Part shown: positions 17,582 through 27,704 of the stretch, one piece after another
Position numbering within the stretch: position 1 is the first letter of the stretch
Layout: the number at the start of each line of letters is the position of its first letter
Origin: Hyalangium ruber
Lineage (GTDB): Bacteria > Myxococcota > Myxococcia > Myxococcales > Myxococcaceae
Assembly: GCF_034259325.1 (NCBI RefSeq)
Contig: NZ_JAXIVS010000023.1
Location: forward strand, 1 to 64,000
Direction of reading: 5' to 3'
Length of the DNA stretch: 64,000 bases
Program-made: the position numbers and the translations under genes
Notes under the pieces: generated by a model
Seen by the model: only the letters and a program-made list of their open reading frames with translations
Database searches by the model: none
What the model was told of the DNA's origin: nothing

Positions 17582-18442
17582 TTACTCGCGGACCTTGAAG
17601 CTCCGCTCCTGGATCTGCCGGCCGAACGCCCCACCCCGGCTCTCCACCAGCGGCTGGAGGTGGCGCCCTGCCTTGAGCTTCTCGAGCGTGGCCGGGTTGA
17701 TCTCCTCGGTCGCGGGGCCCGAGGTGATGCGGTACAGGCGCACGTTCAGCCGCTCCAGGTTGCTCCGCAGGTTGCGCTGCGGAACGGTCACCACGATCGT
17801 GGCCTCCTTCTGCACATGGAAGGCGTGACCCCGAAGGTCATCCTCCGGCCCTCCGAAGCTGTGGGCCTCGAAGAGCTCCGGCAGCGCCTCCACCGCCAGG
17901 GTCTGGGTGCCGTCGCTCACCTCGTACACCAGGTCACCCTTCGGCTCCTCGGAGAGCTTCGCCTCTCCCGGCAGCTCGGTGGCGCTCACCACCTCGGACT
18001 CGCCATCGGCCGTCACCCGCAGCACCACCCGCAGGTGTGAGCCGCTGGCCGGTGCCTGCCGGACCGGGTCCTGCTGCGTCCCACCGCGCGCCAGCGACGC
18101 CTGCACCTGTCGTCGGGGAGGCAGCTCGCCCGCGACCTGCCCCGGGCTCTTGAGGGCCTCCTCCATCGTCCGCACCTTCCCGCCCACCAACATCGGCTGG
18201 GCCTGGAGCTTCACCGTGCCGGGCTGGAGGTTCGCCCCGGGCATGGTGCCCGCGCGAGCCTCGCTCCGGGGGGAGGGCTGCGGCTGCCCCTGCGTGTGAA
18301 CACCCTGGCCCCGGGGCATCTCCGGGGTGTGGGCGAAGGCCACCGGCGCGCTCAGCATCGCCAGCACCACGGGAAGCCCTGCTTTCTTGAACAACGACCT
18401 GCGGATCTCGAGAGACATGGATTCAAACCTTTCAAAGTTCAT
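17582..18442 (-). CDS. Exported protein of unknown function, partner of the M64 peptidase gene
   Basis: A 286-aa protein whose family I do not recognise. The ATG at 18442 (alternative 18418) gives a signal peptide: basic LEIRRSLFKKAG, then LPVVLAMLSAPVAFA. A Pro/Gln-rich low-complexity linker (about 45-110) follows, then a C-terminal domain (about 130-260) of alternating strands, including LRVVLRVTADGESEVVSATE and DLVYEVSDGTQTLAVEALPE. The open frame runs far upstream of 18442, but that part overlaps the M64 gene and lacks coding character. Only 32 bases separate it from the M64 gene, so the two are co-transcribed and end at the terminator 17536-17568. Confidence 0.7.
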   Translation of the reverse strand: MNFERFESMSLEIRRSLFKKAGLPVVLAMLSAPVAFAHTPEMPRGQGVHTQGQPQPSPRSEARAGTMPGANLQPGTVKLQAQPMLVGGKVRTMEEALKSPGQVAGELPPRRQVQASLARGGTQQDPVRQAPASGSHLRVVLRVTADGESEVVSATELPGEAKLSEEPKGDLVYEVSDGTQTLAVEALPELFEAHSFGGPEDDLRGHAFHVQKEATIVVTVPQRNLRSNLERLNVRLYRITSGPATEEINPATLEKLKAGRHLQPLVESRGGAFGRQIQERSFKVRE

Positions 18443-18474
18443 GGAAGCTTCAGTGCGTGTCGTGCGGTGGCGGC

Positions 18475-20694
18475 TCACGGCAGGGTGTCCGACCACGGCT
18501 TCGAGTCGTGCAGCGGGCTGTAGATCCAGTGGTAGTAGCCGCGGTCCAGGACGAAGCCGCTCGACGAGCGCCGAACCATGCCGAACCACTCCGCGTTGCG
18601 GATGAAGATGTCCGCCTTGCCAGCGCCCCCCTCGTAGTTGACGGCCTGGATCTGGTCGGCTGTCCCAAGGCCCCAATCCGAGGCGGCGCCGTTGATAAAG
18701 TCCGACGACCAGCTGCCGCTCAGCGCGGTGGACGACGACATCAGCGTGCCCAGGTACTTCGGGGTCCAGTCGGTGACGTTGAGGACGAAGAGGTCCGCCT
18801 TGCCGTCCTTGTTCGCATCCGCGACGGTGAACTTGTCGCCCGTCTTCATCGTCCAGCCCGGGATGTTGGTGGCCCAGTCCGTGCCCGCGTCGTCGTCGTA
18901 GCGCTTCACGTAGTTCAGGGCCGTGCCCGTGGACTTCGTCAGCTCCAGGTAGGCCACCCCCCAGTCCGCGCCGTTGAAGACGTAGAGGTCGTCCTTGTTG
19001 TCGCCGTCGATGTCGCCCACGAAGTGCTGGTCGTTGGCGCCCATGTTCCAGCCCGAGGCGAGCGTCGTCGTGTAGAGCTTGATGTCCGACAGGGTCGTGC
19101 CCGTGGTGCGGATCATCCCCAGGTACTTGTAGCTCCAGTCCACGCCGTTGAAGACGTAGAGGTCCGACTTGTTGTCGCCGTCGAAGTCGGCCACGTAGAA
19201 CTTGTCATGGGGGCCCATGCTCCAGCCCGGGATGCTGGTGTCGTAGCGCTCCACCGTGGAGAGCGCGGTGCCGCTCGACTTGAGCATGCCCATGTACCGG
19301 ATGCTCCAGCTGGTACCCGTGAACAGGTAGAGGTCATCCTTGGCGTCACCGTCGAAGTCGGCCACGAAGAGCTGATCCGCCGCGCCGATGGAGCCGTAGC
19401 CCGGCAGGGTGCCGGCGTAGTGGATGACGGTCTCCAGGCCCGTGCCGTTCGAGCGCAGCAGGCCCAGGTAGCGGGTGCCCCAGCTCGTGGTGTTGAGCAC
19501 GTAGACGTCGTCCCGGCCGTCACCGTTGAAGTCCGCCACGAAGAGCTTGTCGCCGGCCGCCAGCGTCCAGAAGTAGGTGCTGCTCGGCGCCGAGGGCACC
19601 AGGTTGTTCGCGGTCCAGACCCGGTCCAGCTGGAGCGGGCTGCCCTGCGAGCGGTAGATGGCCAGGTCGTTCCCGTTCTGGATGAGCACGTCAGTCCGCC
19701 CGTCCCCGTCGAAGTCACCCGGGAAGCTCTTGCTGAAGTCATGGTCGAGCTGGGGATAGAGCGACTGGCGCATGAGCGTCTGGCACACGGGGCAGTAGTT
19801 GGGGGTGTTGCCCTTCATCCGGCAGTTGTTCACGGGGCGGTAGAGGCCCGACTCATAGGTCCCACACCCGTTGAACATGCCCACGGTGCGGTTGCTGTCC
19901 ATGCCGGACAGGAGCGTGGTGGGGATCGACGTGGTGGGGCTGATGAAGCGGTTCCACAGCACGGTGCTGCGGTTCAGGACGGTCGAGCAGTTGCGGGTGT
20001 TGATCGCCGCGCCCGTGTACGCGCCCTTGCCGGAGGCCGAGTACTCGTCCCTCAGCCCGCCAATGCCGTGGCCCGCCTCGTGAGCGACCACCTGCCAGGA
20101 AGAGGAGCGCGTCTGGACGATGTCGCGAGGGCCCCGGTTGCAGCCGCCAAAGCCCGGCTCGTTGAGCAGGACGATGATGTAGTCCGCGTGGGACAGGCCG
20201 TTGTCGCTCAGCGCGGTGTTCTTCAGGTTCTCCGTCAGGTTCACGCCGAAGAGCGAGGAGTGCTGCAGCCAGCAGTGCGCCCAGGAGCCAGAGTAGATGT
20301 AGCGCAGCGCCGTGTTCCGGCTCGTCTGGCTGATGACGGTGTCATCATCCGGGTCGCTGCTGGTGCCGTTCTCGTCGTATTCGATCTGGCTGACGCCCGA
20401 GTCCGTCGAGTTCAGGTTGAGGCGGTAGACGTTGAAGGCGTTGTGCTGCTCTCGGAAGAAGTCGTTGCCGAAGACGCCGTTGGCCACCAGGTCGTTGACC
20501 TGCGTGTTGTAGGCGGCCTGCTCAGCGGCCGTGTAGCCGTCGCCCATGACGACGACGACCTTCTTCCCTGAGTCCGGCCCGTTGTTGATCAGCTTGGTGC
20601 AGGTGGGTGCCTCGCACTGCGCCGCCGCCTCGGTGGCGGACAGGAGCATGGCGCAGAGCACTCCTGGAAGGATGGTGATGACTTTGGACAGCAT
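18475..20694 (-). CDS. Secreted M64-type metallopeptidase with FG-GAP/VCBS repeats
   Basis: A 739-aa exported protease. A signal peptide ends at about residue 25 (ATEAAA-Q). The peptidase domain (about 43-330) starts KKVVVVMGDGYTAAEQAAYN and carries the zinc site H205-E-A-G-H209 and Asp216 in AHEAGHGIGGLRDEYSA, the M64 (IgA peptidase-like) signature. A cysteine-rich end (NYCPVCQTLMRQ) closes it. From about 340 to 680 there are six or seven FG-GAP/VCBS repeats, each with a DxDGDxxxD calcium-type loop (for example DFDGDGRTDVL and DIDGDNKDDLY), predicting a beta-propeller. The ATG at 20694 has GGGGAG 7 bases upstream. The role is probably extracellular proteolysis. Confidence 0.9.
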   Translation of the reverse strand: MLSKVITILPGVLCAMLLSATEAAAQCEAPTCTKLINNGPDSGKKVVVVMGDGYTAAEQAAYNTQVNDLVANGVFGNDFFREQHNAFNVYRLNLNSTDSGVSQIEYDENGTSSDPDDDTVISQTSRNTALRYIYSGSWAHCWLQHSSLFGVNLTENLKNTALSDNGLSHADYIIVLLNEPGFGGCNRGPRDIVQTRSSSWQVVAHEAGHGIGGLRDEYSASGKGAYTGAAINTRNCSTVLNRSTVLWNRFISPTTSIPTTLLSGMDSNRTVGMFNGCGTYESGLYRPVNNCRMKGNTPNYCPVCQTLMRQSLYPQLDHDFSKSFPGDFDGDGRTDVLIQNGNDLAIYRSQGSPLQLDRVWTANNLVPSAPSSTYFWTLAAGDKLFVADFNGDGRDDVYVLNTTSWGTRYLGLLRSNGTGLETVIHYAGTLPGYGSIGAADQLFVADFDGDAKDDLYLFTGTSWSIRYMGMLKSSGTALSTVERYDTSIPGWSMGPHDKFYVADFDGDNKSDLYVFNGVDWSYKYLGMIRTTGTTLSDIKLYTTTLASGWNMGANDQHFVGDIDGDNKDDLYVFNGADWGVAYLELTKSTGTALNYVKRYDDDAGTDWATNIPGWTMKTGDKFTVADANKDGKADLFVLNVTDWTPKYLGTLMSSSTALSGSWSSDFINGAASDWGLGTADQIQAVNYEGGAGKADIFIRNAEWFGMVRRSSSGFVLDRGYYHWIYSPLHDSKPWSDTLP

Positions 20695-20844
20695 CGTTTG
20701 ACTCCCCTCACAGCGTCGCGAGCGACGCGGCACAGGGCCCGGAAGCCGGGCCTCGTACCCAGGTGAACGGAGCCTCCGGAGGATCTTCCCGGAAGGGGTG
20801 CCAAAAACCTTGCGGACCTGAACCTACATCAGGCTCGCGTCATC

Positions 20845-21729
20845 TCATCCAACGCCGAGGAGCGCCAGGTCGAGGCGGCCGGCCGCGACCGGCGGGCACC
20901 AGTAGTAGCCGCCGCTCACGGGCCGCGAGAACATGAAGAGTCCGTCCACGACCCCGTCCTCCAGCCCCGCCATCCGGCGCATCATGATCTCGAACCGGTC
21001 GAACGACTCGACCTGGGCGATGAACTCGAGCCCCTCCTGCGTCGCGGTCGCCCACGGCATGGAACGGCGGAGCATGAAGGCCGGTGGCTCGAAGCTCTCC
21101 TGCGCCGTGCGCTTCACGTGAGCGGACTCCGGCGCTTCTTCGATCTCATCATTCGAGTCGGCACGCCGGCCGATCAGCATCTCGCGGCGATCCTGGGTGA
21201 ACTGACGGAAGCGCACGAGGTCATGCACCCATCGCTGCACGACGAGGAAGCTCGAGCCACGCAGGTGCTCGCCTCCGGACACGAGCGCCGACTTCACCGC
21301 CAGTTCTCCCTGGGGGTTCTCCGTCCCGTCCTCGAAGCGCGTCAGGTCGCGACCCTCGCGGTAGGTGAACATGTCGTTCGAATCGGCGAGCAGGAACGCG
21401 TCGGCGACGAGCTCGCGAATGTGCTGGGTGAGGTCGAACACCACGCCACGATCAGGGCCGCGCAGCAGGAAGCAGAGCGCGTCCTGCGTCGACGGAACGC
21501 TGCAGGCAGGACCGGACATGGCCGGAAACGTGCGCAGCCCGGGGATCTTCTTGCCGAGCGCGAGCGCCACCGGCTCGCCGATGCCGATGACGCCGCAGTC
21601 CAGCGAGACGCCGTCACGAAGGCGGCGGAGCGCGCCGAGCACATCCGTCTCCGGCGCGATGCGAAAGGTGAGCGAGCGGCCGACCGTCGGGCGGTCGGCG
21701 AGGACTGAAGGCTGAGCGTTCTCGACCAT
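20845..21729 (-). CDS. Dyp-type heme peroxidase
   Basis: A 294-aa DyP-type peroxidase, the short cytoplasmic form. The family motif GxxDG appears as RFEDGTENPQG with catalytic Asp134, and the proximal heme ligand is His204 in ESAHVKRT. The distal arginine region is RRSMPWATATQEGLEFIA, and the fold ends GLFMFSRPVSGGYYWCPP. There is no Tat signal, so it acts in the cytoplasm or inside an encapsulin shell; no encapsulin gene is near. The start is taken as the ATG at 21729; an in-frame start at 21753 is possible and neither has a good ribosome-binding site. Confidence 0.9.
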   Translation of the reverse strand: MVENAQPSVLADRPTVGRSLTFRIAPETDVLGALRRLRDGVSLDCGVIGIGEPVALALGKKIPGLRTFPAMSGPACSVPSTQDALCFLLRGPDRGVVFDLTQHIRELVADAFLLADSNDMFTYREGRDLTRFEDGTENPQGELAVKSALVSGGEHLRGSSFLVVQRWVHDLVRFRQFTQDRREMLIGRRADSNDEIEEAPESAHVKRTAQESFEPPAFMLRRSMPWATATQEGLEFIAQVESFDRFEIMMRRMAGLEDGVVDGLFMFSRPVSGGYYWCPPVAAGRLDLALLGVG

Positions 21730-21819
21730 GGGCGCGCGATTACCGCAAGCCACGCCGTGCGTCGAGGCACATGCGCCCCGGGCTGCTGGGGACTCGACAC
21801 GGCCCAGGGCCGCGCTGCC

Positions 21820-23037
21820 TCAAGGCCTGCTGAGGTTCGACAGGAACGTCTGCAGCGTCGTCATGGCTGGGCCGCGGGGATGATGCCACCTTCCCCCGCG
21901 CTCGAGCCGATAGACCGGAATGTTGGCGAGTCCCTCATCCCCCAGCTGCGCGGGCAGGTCGAGCAGGCTGATGTGGTAGTAGTAGCCCCCGCAGCCATCG
22001 GTGGCCATCTCCACATACGGACGCTTCTCGTACGCCTCCATGTCCAGGAAGTGCGGCGGGCCGAAGTCGACCGAGATCTCGCTGTGGGCGTCGCTCCCGA
22101 ACATCCATTCGTTGCCCCGAAGGCGGCCGCGCGGCCACTCCACGGCGAACAAGTACCGGAAGGGCAGTGGCACCTCGACTTCGCCGGCGGGCGACTGCAT
22201 GCGCTCCGGCCGGTACACGCGAGGATTGAACTGACACCCGAGCCGCTGGAGCTCGGCGATGACCGGCCAGCCCACGGAGCACTGCTCCCAGACAGACTGG
22301 GGCGCTGACAGCCCTCGCGCTTCGAGCTCCTTTCGCGCCAGCTTCCGCAACGCCCCGTTGGGGTAGTCGAGCAGCGGCGTCAGCGCCCGGCTCACCGGCT
22401 CCACGGGCGCGTCACACCCCAGGAGCGCCTCGACCAGCCGCTGAAGCGCCGGCGTGGTCTTCTGCGAAGGACGCCGCGCCCTCATCTCCACGGCGCGGTC
22501 CGCCAGCGCGTCGGCCGCCTCTCGGGCCACGGACCCGAGTTGCTTCGCGAACTCGGCCATCGACTCGTAGCGCTTCTCCGTCCCATCCGGCTCACGCAGC
22601 GCCGAGATGATCGCTGGCACCGAGAGCGCGCCGAAGTCGACCAGCTGCTTCATCATCGTCCGGTCCTCGACGCGGACGAAGTAGGTGAGCACCTTGCTCG
22701 CGGCCCCGGGCACGTGCGCGACCAGCCGATCCACGAACTGCCGCCGCGCCGCGGGCTTGAGCTGCCTGGCCGCATCGAAGGTGTCTGCCGTCGCCAGCAG
22801 CGGGGCCCGACCCACGCCCTCCCCTTCCAGCCAGGCGCCAGGCGCGTTCCTCAGCCCTGGCGGCCAGTTCCCCAGGCGCTCCTCGAGCAGGGGCACCCAC
22901 TCCGAGGCCAGCGTCTCGGGAGCGAGCGCCCAGGCATCGTTGATGACCCGGGCAAGCCGCTCCCACGTCTCGTAGCTCGGTTCCCACGCGAGCAGCGTGT
23001 CGCGGGCCTCCTGCAGTGCCTTCAGGTCATTGGCCAC
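21820..23037 (-). CDS. Conserved hypothetical protein, phosphate-operon tail
   Basis: A 405-aa soluble protein of unrecognised family. The N-terminal two thirds are helical, with a repeat-like character (VDRLVAHVPGAASKVLTYFV, DFGALSVPAIISALREPDG) that recalls HEAT-like arrays. The last third changes to strand-rich sequence (RYLFAVEWPRGRLRGNEWMF, GSDAHSEISVDFGPP, GCGGYYYHISLLDLP). That end has a faint resemblance to SMI1/KNR4-type folds; I would not assign it. It starts at a GTG (23037) with GAGGAAGAGG upstream, 29 bases after the previous gene, and so is probably read from the phosphate-transport operon. Confidence 0.7.
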   Translation of the reverse strand: MANDLKALQEARDTLLAWEPSYETWERLARVINDAWALAPETLASEWVPLLEERLGNWPPGLRNAPGAWLEGEGVGRAPLLATADTFDAARQLKPAARRQFVDRLVAHVPGAASKVLTYFVRVEDRTMMKQLVDFGALSVPAIISALREPDGTEKRYESMAEFAKQLGSVAREAADALADRAVEMRARRPSQKTTPALQRLVEALLGCDAPVEPVSRALTPLLDYPNGALRKLARKELEARGLSAPQSVWEQCSVGWPVIAELQRLGCQFNPRVYRPERMQSPAGEVEVPLPFRYLFAVEWPRGRLRGNEWMFGSDAHSEISVDFGPPHFLDMEAYEKRPYVEMATDGCGGYYYHISLLDLPAQLGDEGLANIPVYRLERGGRWHHPRGPAMTTLQTFLSNLSRP

Positions 23038-23066
23038 GTTCCTCTTCCTCCCCGAGGGTGCTCAGG

Positions 23067-23669
23067 TCAGAAGCGTACGTGCGTGAGTGCCTCTTCCACG
23101 AGTTCTAGTTTCACGCCGTCCCAGCCCCAGAGGTTCTCCGCCTCCAGCCCGCGGCGAGGTCCCCAGAGCGTGCCCGTCAGGTGGTTGAAGTACTTGCGCT
23201 CTGCTTGGAGCACATGCCCCCGCTCCCGCGCCTTGGCGAGCAGCGCCTCGCTCGCGGGCTCGAAGCGAGACCAGCTCGACACGTGGTAGTCGAACTCTCG
23301 CGGCTCGGGATAGGTGCGCAGGAACCACTCGTACTCCTGGTCCAGGAGCGCGACGAGCCGCTGCTCCCCCGTCGCAGCGTGCGGCCCGGCTAGGTCGAGC
23401 ACCACCGAGGCCAGCAGCACATCGCCGTGGATCACGACCATGGGACTGGGGGAGACCGCTCCCGCCCGCTCCAGCAGGGCCGTGCGCTCGGCCAGCATCC
23501 GCGGGCCATACCGCGCCAACCAGCCCTGCATGAAGCCGCGCCCGACGCTGTACTGCTCCTGGTAGAGCGCGGGCATCTCCTCGACGACGGAGGTGCGCCG
23601 CATCGCGTGCGCACTGCGCGAGTAGGAGCACAGCCGCTCCTCCCACGCCTCTTTCGACAGTCCCTCCAC
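23067..23669 (-). CDS. Hypothetical protein translationally coupled to pit
   Basis: A 200-aa soluble, mainly helical protein of no family I recognise. It opens MEGLSKEAWEERLCSYSRSA; a conserved-looking core reads MVVIHGDVLLASVVLDLAGP and RLVALLDQEYEWFLRTYPEP, and it ends WDGVKLELVEEALTHVRF. Its GTG start at 23669 follows the pit stop codon without a single intervening base (TAG-GTG), strongly suggesting coupled translation. There is no signal peptide or membrane segment. A link to phosphate uptake is suggested only by position. Confidence 0.7.
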   Translation of the reverse strand: MEGLSKEAWEERLCSYSRSAHAMRRTSVVEEMPALYQEQYSVGRGFMQGWLARYGPRMLAERTALLERAGAVSPSPMVVIHGDVLLASVVLDLAGPHAATGEQRLVALLDQEYEWFLRTYPEPREFDYHVSSWSRFEPASEALLAKARERGHVLQAERKYFNHLTGTLWGPRRGLEAENLWGWDGVKLELVEEALTHVRF

Positions 23670-24695
23670 CTACCCGACGAGCCCTACCACCAGCCGGGTG
23701 AGCCCGTAGACGAGCACGGCCACCAGCGCCGCCGCGGGGATGGTGAACACCCACGCCCAGAGGATGCGCCCGGCCATGCCCCACTTCACCGCGCGCCAGC
23801 CCTTGGTGCTGCCCACGCCGACGATGGCGCCCGTGATGGTGTGCGTGGTGGACACGGGGATGCCGAGCTTCGCCAGCGCGATGATGGTGACGCCGCCGCC
23901 CGTCTCCGCGCAGAAGCCGCCGATGGGGGCCAGCTTCGTGAGGCTGTGGCCCATGGTGCGGACGATGCGCCAGCCGCCAAAGAACGTCCCCAAGGCAATC
24001 GCCGCGTGGCAGGAGAGGATCATCCACGTGTCGATGTGGAACTCGCGGTCCTTCCAGATGGTGCCGAACAGCACCACGGCGATGATGCCCATCACCTTCT
24101 GCGCGTCGTTGGTGCCGTGGCTGTAGGAGAAGATGGCCGAGGACACCAGTTGCAGCCGCCGGAACCAGGAGTCCACCTTCAAGGGCGTGGAGCGCCGGAC
24201 GATCCACGTGCTCGCCACCATCATCATCGTGCCCAGCGTCACGCCGATGAGCGGGGAGAGCACGATGAAGGCGACGATCTTCGCGATGCCCGAGCCGACG
24301 AGGCCCGAGGGGCCGAGCACTGGCAGCGTGGCGCCGATCATCCCTCCGGCCAGCGCGTGGGACGAGGAGGAGGGCAGCCCCCACCACCACGTCAGCAGGT
24401 TCCACACGATGGCGCCCATCAGCGCGGAGAAGATGACCATCAGCACGCCGGTGGAGCCCTGCGCACGCAGCATCTCGAAGTCGATGATGCCCTTGCCCAT
24501 GGTGTTGGCCACCTTCACCCCACCGCCGAACGCCGCGATGAAGTTGAAGAAGGCCGCCCAGGCCACCGCCAGGTTCGGCGACAGCACGCGCGTGGACACC
24601 ACCGTGGCGATGGAGTTGGCCGCGTCGTGGAAGCCGTTGATGAAGTCGAAGATGAGCGCGAGCGCGACGATGGTGATGACAGAGATGAGCAGCAT
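23670..24695 (-). CDS. pit: PiT-family low-affinity inorganic phosphate transporter
   Basis: A 341-aa inner-membrane proton/phosphate symporter. Both halves carry the PiT signature: FDFINGFHDAANSIATVVST near the N-terminus and YSHGTNDAQKVMGIIAVVLF in the middle, equivalent to GANDVANAFG in other members. The conserved GLPSSSSHALAGGMIG and VSTTHTITGAIVGVG segments are present. About ten membrane helices are predicted. The length is that of the short bacterial PiT form without a large cytoplasmic loop. The ATG at 24695 is one base after the stop of the DUF47 gene, the usual regulator/partner arrangement. Confidence 0.95.
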   Translation of the reverse strand: MLLISVITIVALALIFDFINGFHDAANSIATVVSTRVLSPNLAVAWAAFFNFIAAFGGGVKVANTMGKGIIDFEMLRAQGSTGVLMVIFSALMGAIVWNLLTWWWGLPSSSSHALAGGMIGATLPVLGPSGLVGSGIAKIVAFIVLSPLIGVTLGTMMMVASTWIVRRSTPLKVDSWFRRLQLVSSAIFSYSHGTNDAQKVMGIIAVVLFGTIWKDREFHIDTWMILSCHAAIALGTFFGGWRIVRTMGHSLTKLAPIGGFCAETGGGVTIIALAKLGIPVSTTHTITGAIVGVGSTKGWRAVKWGMAGRILWAWVFTIPAAALVAVLVYGLTRLVVGLVG

Positions 24696-24696
24696 C

Positions 24697-25323
24697 TCAG
24701 GAGTGCTCCAGGACCACGCCCTCGATGACGTTGGCCACGTCGTTGCACTTGTCCGTCGCCGTCTCGATGAGGTCGTAGATCTCCTTCCACTTGATGATGG
24801 TCAGGGTATCCGCGCCGCTCTTGAAGAGCCGCCCCATCCCGGAGCGCAGCGCCTCATCCGCCTGCGACTCCAGCTTCTTGATGTCCTTGCAGCCGGCGAG
24901 GATCTGATCAGGCCGCTTGATGAGCCGCAGCGCGGCCACCACCTCGCGGACCTTCTCCGTACACAGCACCAGCAGCCGCGCCAGCTCCGTGGCGTCCGGC
25001 AGGCTGGAGGGAATCTCGTAGTAATGCAGCCGCGCCGCCGCCGCGTTGGTCAGGTCCAACACGTCGTCGATGCGCGAGAGCAGCGAGTGGATCTGCGTGC
25101 GGTCGAACGGGGTGATGAACTGCTTGTGCAGGCGGTTGAAGGCCGTGTGCGTCACCTCATCGCCCTTGTGCTCGATGTCCTTGAGCGCCTGCACCCGCGC
25201 GGGCACGTCCCGGTAGTCACTGAGCAGCGCGTGCAACATCTTCGCGCCTTCCACCGTCACCGCGCACTGCGCGTCGAAGTCGTCGAAGAACTCGTCGGAC
25301 TTCGGCATCAACTTCTGGAGCAT
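24697..25323 (-). CDS. DUF47 (PhoU-like) phosphate transport regulator
   Basis: A 208-aa, all-helical PhoU-like protein of the DUF47 family, which accompanies PiT transporters (Pit accessory protein). The visible family pattern includes FFDDFDAQCAVTVEGAKML, then IEHKGDEVTHTAFNRLHKQF and ITPFDRTQIHSLLSRIDDV, and near the end WKEIYDLIETATDKCNDVAN. The ATG at 25323 is chosen because AGGAGGCGGA precedes it directly; the open frame continues upstream without family similarity. It is the first gene of the run DUF47-pit-two hypotheticals. No Pho box was found in the 156-base upstream gap. Confidence 0.93.
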   Translation of the reverse strand: MLQKLMPKSDEFFDDFDAQCAVTVEGAKMLHALLSDYRDVPARVQALKDIEHKGDEVTHTAFNRLHKQFITPFDRTQIHSLLSRIDDVLDLTNAAAARLHYYEIPSSLPDATELARLLVLCTEKVREVVAALRLIKRPDQILAGCKDIKKLESQADEALRSGMGRLFKSGADTLTIIKWKEIYDLIETATDKCNDVANVIEGVVLEHS

Positions 25324-25479
25324 TCCGCCTCCTGCTTGCGCCCGGCATCTGGGCGCGCTCGGCGGGAGGCCGCGACACAATCGCGACACTCCCGTTACGG
25401 AGGCGTCACCTACCCTACCTGTAGAGAATCTCCAGTGCTCTGTGAGGTGGGGGGGTGTTTCACATGTAGGCGCAGCGGC

Positions 25480-26169
25480 TTACGCCACGCCACCGCCCTT
25501 GTACGTCCAGTGCCAGTGCTCACCGGCCACGTCGTTCTTGAAGCCGTACTTGGCCGCGTTGTTCTTCAGCCAGTTGTAAGCCTTGGTGTTGTAGCCCCCG
25601 ATGCCGCCGATATCCATGGAGATACCGTTCTGGTGGTTGGAGTAGCCGGGCTTGGCCGCCAGGTTGCCCGTGCCGTTGAGGTACTTCTGATAGAGGACCT
25701 TCTGCTCCTCCATGGAGCGGAAGCCGCTGGTGGCCGTCAGGTTGATGCCGGCCGCCTTGGCCGCCTTCTGCATGGCCATGAAGTTCTTCGCCGCGTCGGC
25801 GCGCATGTACTTGCCGTTGCCCACCGGCACCACGGTGATGGTGGAGGGCTTGCCCTGCACGTACGCCGTCACCTGCTTGGAGCCCGCCGGGGTGCCCGGG
25901 TTGGACACCGCGCCGCCCTTGAGCGCCGCCCACGTCTTCGGCCCGACGACGCCGTCAGCCACCAGGCCCTTGGAGCTCTGGAACTTCTTCACCGCCGCCT
26001 CGGTCTTCGGACCAAAGTCCCCGTCGGCCGAGATGTTGTAGCCCTTGTTGCGCAGCAGGTTCTGCAGCTGCGTCACCGCCGCGCCCTTCGAGCCATTGCG
26101 GAGCGTGGGCTGGCTGCTGGTGGCGGAGAGGCTCGTGGCCTGGGTGCGCGTCGCGCTAACGGTGGTCAT
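25480..26169 (-). CDS. M15-type D-Ala-D-Ala peptidase with peptidoglycan-binding domain
   Basis: A 229-aa cell-wall hydrolase. A PG_binding_1 domain (about 25-84, LRNGSKGAAVTQLQNLLRNK ... DGDFGPKTEAAVKKFQSSKG) is followed by an M15B/VanY-like zinc peptidase domain (about 118-225). The zinc and catalytic residues are visible: His179 and Asp186 in SNHQNGISMDIG, and Glu217 with His220 in GEHWHW. No signal peptide is present; the first 20 residues are Thr/Ser-rich. This is reminiscent of phage endolysins or of proteins exported by another route. It lies 137 bases downstream of the sigma54 response regulator, with its own leader region. Confidence 0.9.
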   Translation of the reverse strand: MTTVSATRTQATSLSATSSQPTLRNGSKGAAVTQLQNLLRNKGYNISADGDFGPKTEAAVKKFQSSKGLVADGVVGPKTWAALKGGAVSNPGTPAGSKQVTAYVQGKPSTITVVPVGNGKYMRADAAKNFMAMQKAAKAAGINLTATSGFRSMEEQKVLYQKYLNGTGNLAAKPGYSNHQNGISMDIGGIGGYNTKAYNWLKNNAAKYGFKNDVAGEHWHWTYKGGGVA

Positions 26170-26206
26170 GGGGGAAAGACCTCATTTCTTGAAAGAAGAG
26201 AGAACC

Positions 26207-26222
26207 TGCCTGGTTATCGCCA
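26207..26222 (-). promoter_or_regulatory. Weak sigma54-like promoter before the M15 peptidase gene
   Basis: On the minus strand TGGCGATAACCAGGCA has GG and GC at the exact -24/-12 spacing, but only a partial match to TGGCAC-N5-TTGCA. It stands 38 bases upstream of the ATG at 26169 and just after the gene for a GAFTGA-containing activator, which makes it worth noting. The string also forms part of a CCTGG/CCAGG palindrome. This is tentative. Confidence 0.25.
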
Positions 26223-26306
26223 GGATCAGGTCCGGGTTGCGCCCAACCCCCACATTCTCCCCCTCATGTTTTCCGGTTTTCGAGGCGCGGCGCGTCAAAA
26301 ACCCAG

Positions 26307-27700
<1,394 letters not shown>

Positions 27701-27704
<4 letters not shown>

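Noticed and set aside
19000-20000. Repeated DNA pattern suggesting a tandem repeat or CRISPR-like array
   Set aside because: The periodicity comes from the FG-GAP/VCBS protein repeats of the M64 gene; units are long and diverged, with no identical repeats and spacers.
20789-20804. TTGGCAC on the minus strand upstream of the M64 gene as a sigma54 promoter
   Set aside because: The -24 half is perfect, but the -12 position reads CCGG where TTGC is required.
25324-25479. Possible Pho box before the DUF47-pit operon
   Set aside because: No pair of CTGTCAT-like repeats at 11-base spacing could be found.
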